From NCBI GenBank assembly GCA_902791885.1, contig CADAXO010000080.1, positions 1 to 7,850 on the forward strand: a stretch of DNA of 7,850 nucleotides. Reading direction: 5' to 3'. The stretch's first letter is position 1. The number at the start of each line of letters is the position of its first letter. Source of the DNA: Oscillospiraceae bacterium (lineage in GTDB: Bacteria; Bacillota_A; Clostridia; Saccharofermentanales; Saccharofermentanaceae). Positions 1 to 6,679 of this stretch are shown in pieces. The translations under genes were made by a program, and so were the position numbers. Below the pieces are notes generated by a model. The model did not search any database, was not told where the DNA came from, and was given only the letters and a program-made list of their open reading frames with translations.

Positions 1-63
1 GGCTGCATCGTTCCCGTTGCAGGCGACGGCAAGACTCACCAGGTTGAGGTAGTCCTCGGCTGA
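1..63 (+). CDS. C-terminal end of a second cellodextrin phosphorylase-like (GH94) gene, 5' part outside the window
   Basis: Frame 1 is open from the first base to a TGA at 61-63 and encodes 20 residues, GCIVPVAGDGKTHQVEVVLG. These align without gaps to the last 20 residues of the complete phosphorylase that follows, with 11 identities (C, VPV, DG, TH, VEV). The simplest reading is a tandem paralog of that gene, so the C-terminal beta-rich domain of a GH94 enzyme is all that is seen. Whether it prefers cellobiose, cellodextrins or another beta-glucan cannot be told from 20 residues. It is followed by a hairpin at 95-128 that may end its transcript. The alternative is a different carbohydrate enzyme with a similar C-terminal domain, which I consider less likely. 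Confidence 0.7.
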   Translation, partial: GCIVPVAGDGKTHQVEVVLG

Positions 64-94
64 TGAATTAAATTATCAGAAATTATTTGCGGTA

Positions 95-128
95 AGACCC
101 CGTCAGCACTTTAATGTTGACGGGGTCT
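95..128 (+). terminator. Strong hairpin after the upstream phosphorylase gene, possible terminator without a clear T tract
   Basis: A 14-bp inverted repeat with one G-T pair (95-108 with 115-128, core GACCCCGTCA / TGACGGGGTC) encloses a 6-nt loop. It lies 32 nt after the TGA of the upstream gene, the usual place for an intrinsic terminator. The sequence after the stem (GCTGTAAAATTATT) is A/T-rich but not a run of T, on either strand. It could therefore be a weak terminator, a processing or 3'-end-stabilising hairpin that separates the expression levels of the two phosphorylase genes, or a protein-binding palindrome. Confidence 0.5.
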
Positions 129-144
129 GCTGTAAAATTATTAA
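117..144 (+). promoter_or_regulatory. Possible weak sigma-A promoter for the phosphorylase operon
   Basis: TTGACG (117-122) is followed after 16 nt by TATTAA (139-144). The -35 matches the consensus at five of six positions, the -10 at about four. The -35 element lies inside the right arm of the hairpin, so a transcript from here would start near 150 and would not contain the hairpin. This is weak by eye alone in an A/T-rich gap, and read-through from upstream is equally possible. Confidence 0.2.
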
Positions 145-166
145 GTAGATTTTCCAACTATCATTC

Positions 167-171
167 GGAGG
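167..171 (+). promoter_or_regulatory. Ribosome binding site of the phosphorylase gene
   Basis: GGAGG lies 9 nt before the ATG at 181 and supports that start. The 9-mer GAGGTTATC (168-176) recurs at the same distance before the next gene's start (3169-3177). Confidence 0.75.
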
Positions 172-180
172 TTATCCCCT

Positions 181-3100
181 ATGGCAAACAAGATCATTAG
201 TGGCATTAAGGCCAGAGACCAGCAGATTTCCGCTAAGTCAATCGCACTGGGAAAGTTCAGTGACATTATTAACGGATCTGTAAGTGCCCAGTATATCGGA
301 TTCACAAAGACACCCGTCGTTGCGGCTGTCTGCGGACTTGAATTTGAATCACCCGTTATCTCGGTGGTTCTCCAGTTAAGTGAAATCAATGATCTTTTGA
401 CGAAGCTTTTCGAGCAGGGCAAGAGCGTATTGTTTACTGCTGACGGCGATATCTATACAGAGGGTGCAAGTGCACCTGAAGCAATCAGTGCCGAGCAGAA
501 GGCAGCGATCAAGGCTGCGATCGAAGGCGCCAAGGTATGGGGAGGAGAGCTTAACGGATCAGGCGAGCTTACTTTCGATCCTTCCACACCCGCTCCCGGA
601 CCTCACTACTACACCAACATGCTGATCGGTAACAGAATCGGTTTCGACAGACCTTTGCAGAGCACACCTAAGAGTGCCGTAGACGCATTGGGCGGCGGTT
701 CTTTCAGATCACATGCTGACACACAGGTTCTTGCTACAAGATGGGACTACCTTCCTGAAGAGAACGGTTTCCCTGCTAACAGACAGTTCTACTTAACAGA
801 GAACGGCAAGCAGATCTTCTGGTCCGGTACAGCTAAGGCAGAGGGCCTGAAGAAGGTTACAACAACACATTCACAGAACAGAACAGTCATCTCCTATGAG
901 CTTGAGGATGGCCTTAAGATCACAAGAACGATCTTCATCCTTCCCGCGCAGGACAATATGCCTCTTGCTACAGAAGCTCAGATGATCAACATCGAGAACA
1001 CAGGTTCCAAGGACAGAGACCTCCGTATCGTATATACAGGTATGTTCGGAACCAAGCAGGTTCACGCTTTAAGTGAGGACGTTATCTTCACGACAGTCGT
1101 ATGCGAGTCCGAAGTCTACTATGACGAGAACGATAACATCACGGCTATCTGTAACGATCCCAACCCTAAGAACGCCAAGGGCAACATCCGTTGGAACACA
1201 TTGATCGTTCACGAGAACGGTGAGGCTAAGCTCCCTACACAGTACTGCGCACGTTATGCTGATTTCGTAGGAAGCGGCACACTTGCAAACCCTGAGTTCA
1301 TCTCATTCCTTTCCGACAAGCAGTCCAGAAAGGGCCCCGGATTCTTCGCACTCGCTACTGCATTCACAGTTAAGGCGGGCGGAAGCGTAAGAGCCGACAA
1401 CTTCACATGTCTTACATCAGACGTTGTTAACGACGGTTATGTTGTTGATAAGACAACTAACGAGGAGATCTCCAACCTCATCGCTTACTACAGCGACGAG
1501 AAGGCTCTCCCTGCTATGTATGACAAGGTAGTTAACTTCACACATGACTATGCTAAGTACATGAAGATCTCCCACGACGATAAGAACTTTGAGTCTTACG
1601 TTAACAACAACCTTCCTTTCCAGGTCTTCTACCAGACATTCGTCAGCCGTTCACTCGACTGGACACAGAAGGGTTACCGTGAGATCGGTTTCAGAGAGAT
1701 CCAGGACATCTTCGCTTCCATGTACTATTTCGCCGGTATGGGTCAGCAGGAGTTCGTTAAGAAGCTCTTAAGAGAGTGGACAAGCAACGTATTCCCTGAC
1801 GGTTATACAAACCACAACTTCTACTGGTACGGCAAGGAGCCCGGTCAGTGGTCTGATGACGGACTCTGGCTCCTCCAGGCTCTCGACAGATATGTAAGTC
1901 TTACAGGCGACTACGACTTCCTCAAGGAAGAGGTAGTAATGGCTGAGACTTATGCTACTCCCGACATCGCCATGAAGGCTGTTAAGGAGGGCAAGGGCCA
2001 GAAGAGAACCATCCTCGAGACGATCAAGGCTATCATCACATACAGCGCAAAGGTTTCTGTCGGATCACACGGTATCCCGCTTATCGACAGAGCTGACTGG
2101 AACGACTGCTTAAGAGTAGATCCCGACTTCCTCCCTGCAGCTAAGAAGCTCGAAGCATATAAGGAGCAGCTTGCTTCCAAGGGCAAGGCATTCGGTGAAG
2201 TACCTTTCGAGTCCGAGTATTCAGAGTCCGTAATGAACGGCTTCCTCCTCAAGGTTGCTATCGATGCTGCTAAGGGTATGTTCGAGAAGACAGGTGATGC
2301 TGCTTATGCTGCTGAACTCGGTGAGCTTTCCGAGTCCGTTAAGAAGACAATGAGAGACAACGCTTGGAAGAATGACTTCTTCGCAAGAGTTCTCTTCAAC
2401 AGAAAGAATAAGCCGGAGCTCGAGTACCTCGGTGCTGCAGGCGATAAGCTTCAGGTTGAGGACGCTCCCGGAACATACTTCCTCAATGCTTTCTCATGGT
2501 CTGTTCTCTCCGGATGCGCAGACGAGCAGCAGATCTCCACAATGCTCGATTCCATGGACAAGTACATCAAGTCACCTTACGGCTTCAGACTTTGCTCCAC
2601 GGTTGACTATCCGAAGATCGCTCCTTCGATCGACGTTGCTTTGTACTATCCCGGTGACCGTGAGAACGGCGGTGTATTCAAGCACGCTAACATGATGGCT
2701 GCAGCAGCTATGCTCAAGGCAGCTAAGGAAGTATCCGATGTTGAGCTTGCAGCAAGACTCGCAAAGACAGCTTACTGGGTAATCGACTGCATCCTTCCTT
2801 ACAGAACATTGAAGCATCCGTTCGATTCATGCGGTAACCCCAGGTGGTGCACACAGTACAACAACAGTAGCACAGGTGAGAATATCGGACCTACGCTCTC
2901 CGGTACATCCACATGGCTCCTGCTCTGCCTGTTCTCATGCTTCGGTGTTGAGTTCACATCAGATGCATTGATCGTTGAGCCTCTCTTGAGAGAATCCGAT
3001 ACAGGACTTAACGTAACGGTCAACAGCGGACTTGCAATCTACGATATCAATATCAGCAAGCCGGAAGGCTTCCGCCGTACAAATGAGGGCGTTAAGGTCT

Positions 3101-3186
3101 CATGCGACGGACAGGCGCTTCCCGACTGCAAGGTACCGGTATTTACAGACGGCGGTACGCATAAGGTAGAGGTTATCTTCGAGTGA
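181..3186 (+). CDS. Cellodextrin phosphorylase, glycoside hydrolase family 94 (1001 aa)
   Basis: It probably cleaves cellodextrins with inorganic phosphate to give alpha-glucose-1-phosphate and a shortened chain, in the cytoplasm, since there is no signal peptide or membrane segment. Length and motifs fit clostridial cellodextrin phosphorylase (about 980 aa), as I recall that sequence, better than the shorter cellobiose phosphorylases (about 810 aa). Matching landmarks are APGPHYYTNMLIGNR, GSFRSHADTQVLATR and EENGFPANRQFYL in the N-terminal beta domain, then KGYREIGFREIQDIFASMYY and QWSDDGLWL (about 556-564) in the helical barrel. ADWNDCL at 638-644 carries the family's catalytic acid Asp. 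TGENIGP (898-904) and SGTSTW (907-912) form the loop expected to bind phosphate. The last 90 or so residues form a beta domain. The ATG has a well-placed GGAGG. Codon use is strongly biased (lysine almost always AAG, phenylalanine mostly TTC), suggesting high expression. Activity on cellobiose or another beta-glucan cannot be excluded. Confidence 0.93.
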   Translation: MANKIISGIKARDQQISAKSIALGKFSDIINGSVSAQYIGFTKTPVVAAVCGLEFESPVISVVLQLSEINDLLTKLFEQGKSVLFTADGDIYTEGASAPEAISAEQKAAIKAAIEGAKVWGGELNGSGELTFDPSTPAPGPHYYTNMLIGNRIGFDRPLQSTPKSAVDALGGGSFRSHADTQVLATRWDYLPEENGFPANRQFYLTENGKQIFWSGTAKAEGLKKVTTTHSQNRTVISYELEDGLKITRTIFILPAQDNMPLATEAQMINIENTGSKDRDLRIVYTGMFGTKQVHALSEDVIFTTVVCESEVYYDENDNITAICNDPNPKNAKGNIRWNTLIVHENGEAKLPTQYCARYADFVGSGTLANPEFISFLSDKQSRKGPGFFALATAFTVKAGGSVRADNFTCLTSDVVNDGYVVDKTTNEEISNLIAYYSDEKALPAMYDKVVNFTHDYAKYMKISHDDKNFESYVNNNLPFQVFYQTFVSRSLDWTQKGYREIGFREIQDIFASMYYFAGMGQQEFVKKLLREWTSNVFPDGYTNHNFYWYGKEPGQWSDDGLWLLQALDRYVSLTGDYDFLKEEVVMAETYATPDIAMKAVKEGKGQKRTILETIKAIITYSAKVSVGSHGIPLIDRADWNDCLRVDPDFLPAAKKLEAYKEQLASKGKAFGEVPFESEYSESVMNGFLLKVAIDAAKGMFEKTGDAAYAAELGELSESVKKTMRDNAWKNDFFARVLFNRKNKPELEYLGAAGDKLQVEDAPGTYFLNAFSWSVLSGCADEQQISTMLDSMDKYIKSPYGFRLCSTVDYPKIAPSIDVALYYPGDRENGGVFKHANMMAAAAMLKAAKEVSDVELAARLAKTAYWVIDCILPYRTLKHPFDSCGNPRWCTQYNNSSTGENIGPTLSGTSTWLLLCLFSCFGVEFTSDALIVEPLLRESDTGLNVTVNSGLAIYDINISKPEGFRRTNEGVKVSCDGQALPDCKVPVFTDGGTHKVEVIFE
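3168..3172 (+). promoter_or_regulatory. Ribosome binding site inside the phosphorylase 3' end, for the cellulase GTG start
   Basis: AGAGG lies 10 nt before the GTG at 3183, within the last codons of the phosphorylase gene. It supports the 4-nt GTGA overlap as a true start site with translational coupling. Confidence 0.6.
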
Positions 3187-4883
3187 TCTTCAAGAAACTA
3201 ATTTCATTAGTACTTACTGTGTCGCTGGCAGCTTCGCTGTCAGCGGCACTTGTATTTACGCAAATTGATTATGCGGAAGATGTCTATGCCGCAACGGCAG
3301 TTGACGGTGATGACTGGCTTCATACATCAGGCGGAAAGATAGTGGATGCTCAGGGCCGTGAGGTCAGACTTACGGGCATCAACTGGTTCGGTTATAACAC
3401 CGGAACGAATATCTTCGACGGATGCTGGTCCATCAATATGGCGTCCGGCCTTAAGGCCATCGCGGATCACGGATTCAATCTTCTGAGGATCCCGATATCT
3501 TCCGAGCTTATCCTGGCATGGAAGAGCGGACAGTATCCGCAGGCGAACTACAATTCGTATACTAATCCGGAGCTTTCCGGAATGAACAGTCTTCAGATCC
3601 TGGATTATGCAGTCGCTAAGTGCAGAGAGTACGGGATCAAGATCATGTTCGATCTTCACAGCCTGGACAGCAACGGCGGCGGTCACATGTACGAGTACTG
3701 GTACAACGGAACCTATTCGGAGGACCGCTGGATCGAGTCGCTGACTTGGCTTGCCTCTCACTATAACGGCAACGATACGGTGCTCGCTATCGATCTTAAG
3801 AACGAGCCTCACGGCGGAACCGTCTGGGACGGAAGCAATGCACAGAATAACTGGAGACGTGCAGCCACAAGAGCGGGAAATGCGATCCTTGATATCAATC
3901 CCAATCTCCTTATCGTCATTGAAGGTATCGAGACCTGTAACGGTCAGACGGCTTTCTGGGGCGGCAACCTTCAGGGTGTCAGAAATTATCCCGTTAACTT
4001 CGGTAATGCCGACAGGAACGATCAGATAGTTTATTCACCTCACGACTACGGTCCTGCTGTTTATAACCAGCCATGGTTCCACGGCGGAGACTTCTCCTAT
4101 AACACTCTTTATACAGAGTACTGGCGCAATATGTTCCTTTATATCAAGGAAGATAACATAGCTCCGCTTCTTATAGGTGAGTGGGGAGGATTCATGGACG
4201 GCGGCTCGAACGAGCAGTGGATGAACTGTGAAGCACAGATGATCAACCGATACGGCTTAAGCCATACATTCTGGTGCTTTAATGCCAACTCCGGTGATAC
4301 AGGCGGACTTGTAGGCTATGATTTCCAGACCTGGGATGAGGCGAAGTACGCACTTGTAAGACCCACGCTCTGGCAGACTTCATCCGGAAGATTCATAGGT
4401 CTCGATCACCAGATACAGTTAGGATCTAACGGCGTGACGGTTACGGGATCTTCGGGTGCCGTGACTTACACATCACCGCAGACTAACCCCAATAATGTTA
4501 GTCCCACAGAGGAAGACAGGCAGTATGCTTTGGACTTCATCGAGCGATTGTATGTGAATATGCTCGGAAGATCTTCAGATCCTTCAGGCAAGAACTACTG
4601 GTATCAAAGACTGGTTAACAACACGGTAGACGGCATGACGCTCGCGGACGGTTTCTTCTTCTCGAATGAATTCACGGCGATGAGTGCCAACATGAGCAGT
4701 GAACAGTTCGTAAGGCGTATGTATATAACTATCTTGGGACGTGAGCCTGACGGTACGGGATTGTCTTATTGGATACAGAAGCTTGATTCGGGCGCGATGA
4801 CGCGTGAGCAGGTCTACAGGGGCTTCCTGGGTTCCCAGGAATGGATAGGCAGGTGCAATGCCAATCCTTTGTTAAAGCCTTAA
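3183..4883 (+). CDS. Secreted GH5 endo-beta-1,4-glucanase (GH5_1-like) with two C-terminal DUF4214 repeats (566 aa)
   Basis: It is predicted to cut cellulose or other beta-1,4-glucans outside the cell. Residues 1-36 form a signal peptide (KK, hydrophobic core 6-25, VYA then A at 34-37). The catalytic domain (about 43-400) resembles the Acidothermus E1 type of GH5 (GINWFGYNT, NWRRAATRAGNAILDINPNL, FWGGNLQGV). All the usual active-site residues can be placed: R102, H159, N207-E208-P209 (acid/base E208), H287, Y289, nucleophile E333 in IGEWGG, and W364. A Ser/Thr/Asn-rich linker (about 415-443) leads to two DUF4214 copies starting near F452 and F509, each with a LGR..D..G..YW core. No CBM, dockerin or sortase motif is seen, so the DUF4214 pair may provide surface or polymer attachment (inference). 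It starts at GTG overlapping the phosphorylase stop by 4 nt, so extracellular cutting and intracellular phosphorolysis appear co-expressed. Specificity (cellulose, mixed-linkage glucan) is not readable. Confidence 0.92.
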   Translation: MIFKKLISLVLTVSLAASLSAALVFTQIDYAEDVYAATAVDGDDWLHTSGGKIVDAQGREVRLTGINWFGYNTGTNIFDGCWSINMASGLKAIADHGFNLLRIPISSELILAWKSGQYPQANYNSYTNPELSGMNSLQILDYAVAKCREYGIKIMFDLHSLDSNGGGHMYEYWYNGTYSEDRWIESLTWLASHYNGNDTVLAIDLKNEPHGGTVWDGSNAQNNWRRAATRAGNAILDINPNLLIVIEGIETCNGQTAFWGGNLQGVRNYPVNFGNADRNDQIVYSPHDYGPAVYNQPWFHGGDFSYNTLYTEYWRNMFLYIKEDNIAPLLIGEWGGFMDGGSNEQWMNCEAQMINRYGLSHTFWCFNANSGDTGGLVGYDFQTWDEAKYALVRPTLWQTSSGRFIGLDHQIQLGSNGVTVTGSSGAVTYTSPQTNPNNVSPTEEDRQYALDFIERLYVNMLGRSSDPSGKNYWYQRLVNNTVDGMTLADGFFFSNEFTAMSANMSSEQFVRRMYITILGREPDGTGLSYWIQKLDSGAMTREQVYRGFLGSQEWIGRCNANPLLKP

Positions 4884-4891
4884 GCGGATAC

Positions 4892-4897
4892 AGGAGG
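4892..4897 (+). promoter_or_regulatory. Ribosome binding site that fixes a GTG start at 4904
   Basis: A full AGGAGG sits 6 nt before GTG at 4904. The upstream in-frame ATG at 4841 lies inside the cellulase gene and has no comparable site, so the GTG is the better start. Confidence 0.75.
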
Positions 4898-4903
4898 AAT
4901 AAG

Positions 4904-5728
4904 GTGAGGATAGTAGATCTTAAGTGTGAGAACTGCGGAGGAAAACTTCGAAAAGAAGGTGATTATCTCGTCTGTGATTCATGCGGTGCGTCTTTTGCCG
5001 TGGATTATGATGAATCCGATGTCGAGTATGAAAGACTTCAGGGCGAGGCGGCCCGCATGGAAAGGCAGTATGACCGTGATAAAGAGATTCAGCAAATGGT
5101 CCGCAGAGCAAAGAAACAACAGGCTGCCAGGAGCGGCATGGCGATCCTGCTCATCCTGTTCATTATGTTCGGCGTCATTACGTTCGGCATATACATGTTC
5201 ATTAAGACACAGGTCTCCCATATGGCGGCATCTGAGAATGCAATAACTGCGACACCGACGCCCGCTCCGGATTATCACATCACACCTGAAGATGTGGCTG
5301 GCAGTATGAGTGAGTTCATCGAGGCGGGACGTATCGCGCAGATGAATATCGACGAGTGTGCTTACTGGGATGGAGTCAGTTCGGTAAAGTATTTCCACAA
5401 GACCGATGCCGTATTCATAGGAGCATATATCGTTACGGATATTCCCAATGTCAGAGAGAATAAGTCGAACAGACTTGTCCTCATATATGAGGTTACCTGG
5501 CATAACGACAATATGGGTGATCAGATCTGCTATGACGCAGTATATTTCGAAGGCTTAAGCATCAATCCCAACGGCGGCATCATAAGCGATTTCAGCCCCA
5601 AGACGATCATGAGAAGCGATGCTGCATGGGGATGGTCGATGGCCTACAGTTTTGAGGATCAGGACCAGTGCTACCGCGAGAATGTCACGGCCTTGGGCGG
5701 TGTCGTTACAGAGGTTCCCGCAGAATAA
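4904..5728 (+). CDS. Zinc-ribbon, single-pass membrane protein of unknown function (274 aa)
   Basis: I do not recognise a named family. Residues 7-28 form a four-cysteine zinc ribbon (C8, C11, C24, C27; KCENCGG and VCDSCGA). A charged stretch at about 36-75, rich in E, R, K and Q, may be a coiled coil. One hydrophobic segment spans 79-100 and is preceded by RRAKKQQAARSG, so by the positive-inside rule the ribbon is cytoplasmic and the rest is outside. After a short ATPTPAP linker (116-122) comes a domain of about 150 residues with alternating hydrophobic strands (VFIGAYIV, RLVLIYEVTW), probably a beta sandwich, with three cysteines. Similar extracellular folds occur in clostridial surface proteins, but the match is weak. 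It starts 20 nt after the cellulase stop and 14 nt before the next zinc-ribbon gene. The layout suggests passing a signal from the wall side to the cytoplasmic ribbon (inference). Confidence 0.8.
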   Translation: MRIVDLKCENCGGKLRKEGDYLVCDSCGASFAVDYDESDVEYERLQGEAARMERQYDRDKEIQQMVRRAKKQQAARSGMAILLILFIMFGVITFGIYMFIKTQVSHMAASENAITATPTPAPDYHITPEDVAGSMSEFIEAGRIAQMNIDECAYWDGVSSVKYFHKTDAVFIGAYIVTDIPNVRENKSNRLVLIYEVTWHNDNMGDQICYDAVYFEGLSINPNGGIISDFSPKTIMRSDAAWGWSMAYSFEDQDQCYRENVTALGGVVTEVPAE

Positions 5729-5742
5729 AGGAAACGTTGGAT

Positions 5743-6669
5743 ATGGATCATAAAGGTTTAAGTTATAAATGCGATAATTGCGGCGGCGAGATGAGAGTCG
5801 GCATAAGCGGCGGACTTCTTTGCCCTTACTGCGGAAGCAAGATCGAATTTAAGGACAAAGATCTTGCCGAGTATAAGAATTTCAGGTCCAAGCTTTTGCT
5901 GTACCTTAAGTCTGTCGCGGAATCATCGGAGGATGCACACGTCAAGGCTGAGGAGCTTTGGAGCATGGCGGAGACCGAATCCTTTGAAGCCGAAGGCGGA
6001 ACCGACATTAAGATCAAATACCTTTACAAAAGAGAATATGAAGAAGCTTCGATGTATATCGCGAGAAACTCCGTGGTGTATATTTTCGGGGAAGGCAAGG
6101 AGGCCTATGCCAAGCTTATGCTCGATAATATCGGGCTTCTTCGATACCCTGAAGCGGATCTTAAGGACCTTCCCAAGAACTTCCCGCAGCTTACGGCTTC
6201 ATACGATATCGGCGGAAGGAAGATGCTTGTCTTCGGCAAGTCGGAGGAGCAGTATCCGCTCGCGATGTTCGGCAACTTAAATGCACGTGATGCGGCGTGG
6301 ATCGTGTCGAGAATGGAGAATATATGTGCCGTGTTAAGGTTCAGCGAGCTTTACTCCGGCGGCATCGGCATAGACAGCGTTCTTATTAACCCCAGGACAC
6401 ACGAAGCAATGCTTATGGGCCCATGGTGGAACGCGGGTAAGATGATACGCGTAAGCGACGGCGCAGCCGATCTTAAGGCAGTAAGAAAGACCGCCGGAAT
6501 GATAATGGGCGACAGGATTAATGAAGCTCCTGCAGCGTTCGTAAAGTTTATAGAAAGCGCACCCAAAGGCGAGGCTTACGACGACTTCGCTTACTGGGAT
6601 GAAGTGATAGACAAGGGATTCGGCGGAAGAAGTTTCGCCAAGTTCGACATAGACAACAACTTGAAATGA
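5743..6669 (+). CDS. Zinc-ribbon protein with a degenerate kinase-like fold (probable pseudokinase, 308 aa)
   Basis: No signal peptide or membrane segment is present, so it is cytosolic. A zinc ribbon occupies residues 8-31 (C10, C13, C27, C30; KCDNCGG and CPYCGS). The rest has the order of a protein-kinase fold as in bacterial J-domain/kinase proteins. A small lobe with two beta-strand-rich stretches (SVVYIFGEG, YDIGGRKMLVFGK) contains no clear VAIK lysine. NARDAAWIVSRMENICAVL fits the helix before the catalytic loop. GGIGIDSVLINPRTHEAML (206-224) sits where HRD...N would be, and MGPWW (225-229) where DFG would be. HRD, the catalytic Asn and DFG are all absent, so phosphotransfer is unlikely and a scaffold or binding role is more plausible (inference). 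The chosen ATG at 5743 has AAAGGA 10 nt upstream; an in-frame TTG at 5737 is a possible alternative. It lies between the membrane zinc-ribbon gene (14-nt gap) and the VWA gene (10-nt gap). The kinase-fold call is by pattern only. Confidence 0.75.
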   Translation: MDHKGLSYKCDNCGGEMRVGISGGLLCPYCGSKIEFKDKDLAEYKNFRSKLLLYLKSVAESSEDAHVKAEELWSMAETESFEAEGGTDIKIKYLYKREYEEASMYIARNSVVYIFGEGKEAYAKLMLDNIGLLRYPEADLKDLPKNFPQLTASYDIGGRKMLVFGKSEEQYPLAMFGNLNARDAAWIVSRMENICAVLRFSELYSGGIGIDSVLINPRTHEAMLMGPWWNAGKMIRVSDGAADLKAVRKTAGMIMGDRINEAPAAFVKFIESAPKGEAYDDFAYWDEVIDKGFGGRSFAKFDIDNNLK

Positions 6670-6674
6670 GGTGA
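6669..6674 (+). promoter_or_regulatory. Ribosome binding site of the VWA gene overlapping the previous stop
   Basis: AGGTGA, sharing the final A of the preceding TGA, is 5 nt before the ATG at 6680. Such packing points to one transcript and coupled translation. Confidence 0.6.
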
Positions 6675-6679
6675 CTTAA

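Noticed and set aside
168..176. GAGGTTATC repeated before the first two complete genes (168-176 and 3169-3177) as a regulatory repeat
   Set aside because: Both copies are ribosome binding sites, and the second also encodes the conserved EVI residues. Nine bases around a Shine-Dalgarno motif are likely coincidence.
3327..3812. Minus-strand open frame of 161 codons inside the cellulase gene
   Set aside because: It is opposite a fully supported GH5 catalytic domain, with no family features of its own.
4841..4903. Upstream ATG start for the zinc-ribbon membrane protein
   Set aside because: It would add 21 residues from inside the cellulase gene, without a ribosome binding site. The GTG at 4904 has a perfect AGGAGG at 6 nt.
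4979..5503. Minus-strand open frame of 174 codons opposite the zinc-ribbon membrane gene
   Set aside because: The + strand frame has a ribosome binding site, a zinc ribbon and a membrane segment. The antisense frame has none of these and is Cys/His/Arg-rich noise.
5668..5742. Upstream ATG start for the zinc-ribbon kinase-like protein
   Set aside because: It lies 61 nt inside the previous gene and gives an Arg/Cys-rich extension with no homology signal. ATG at 5743 directly precedes the zinc ribbon and has AAAGGA upstream.
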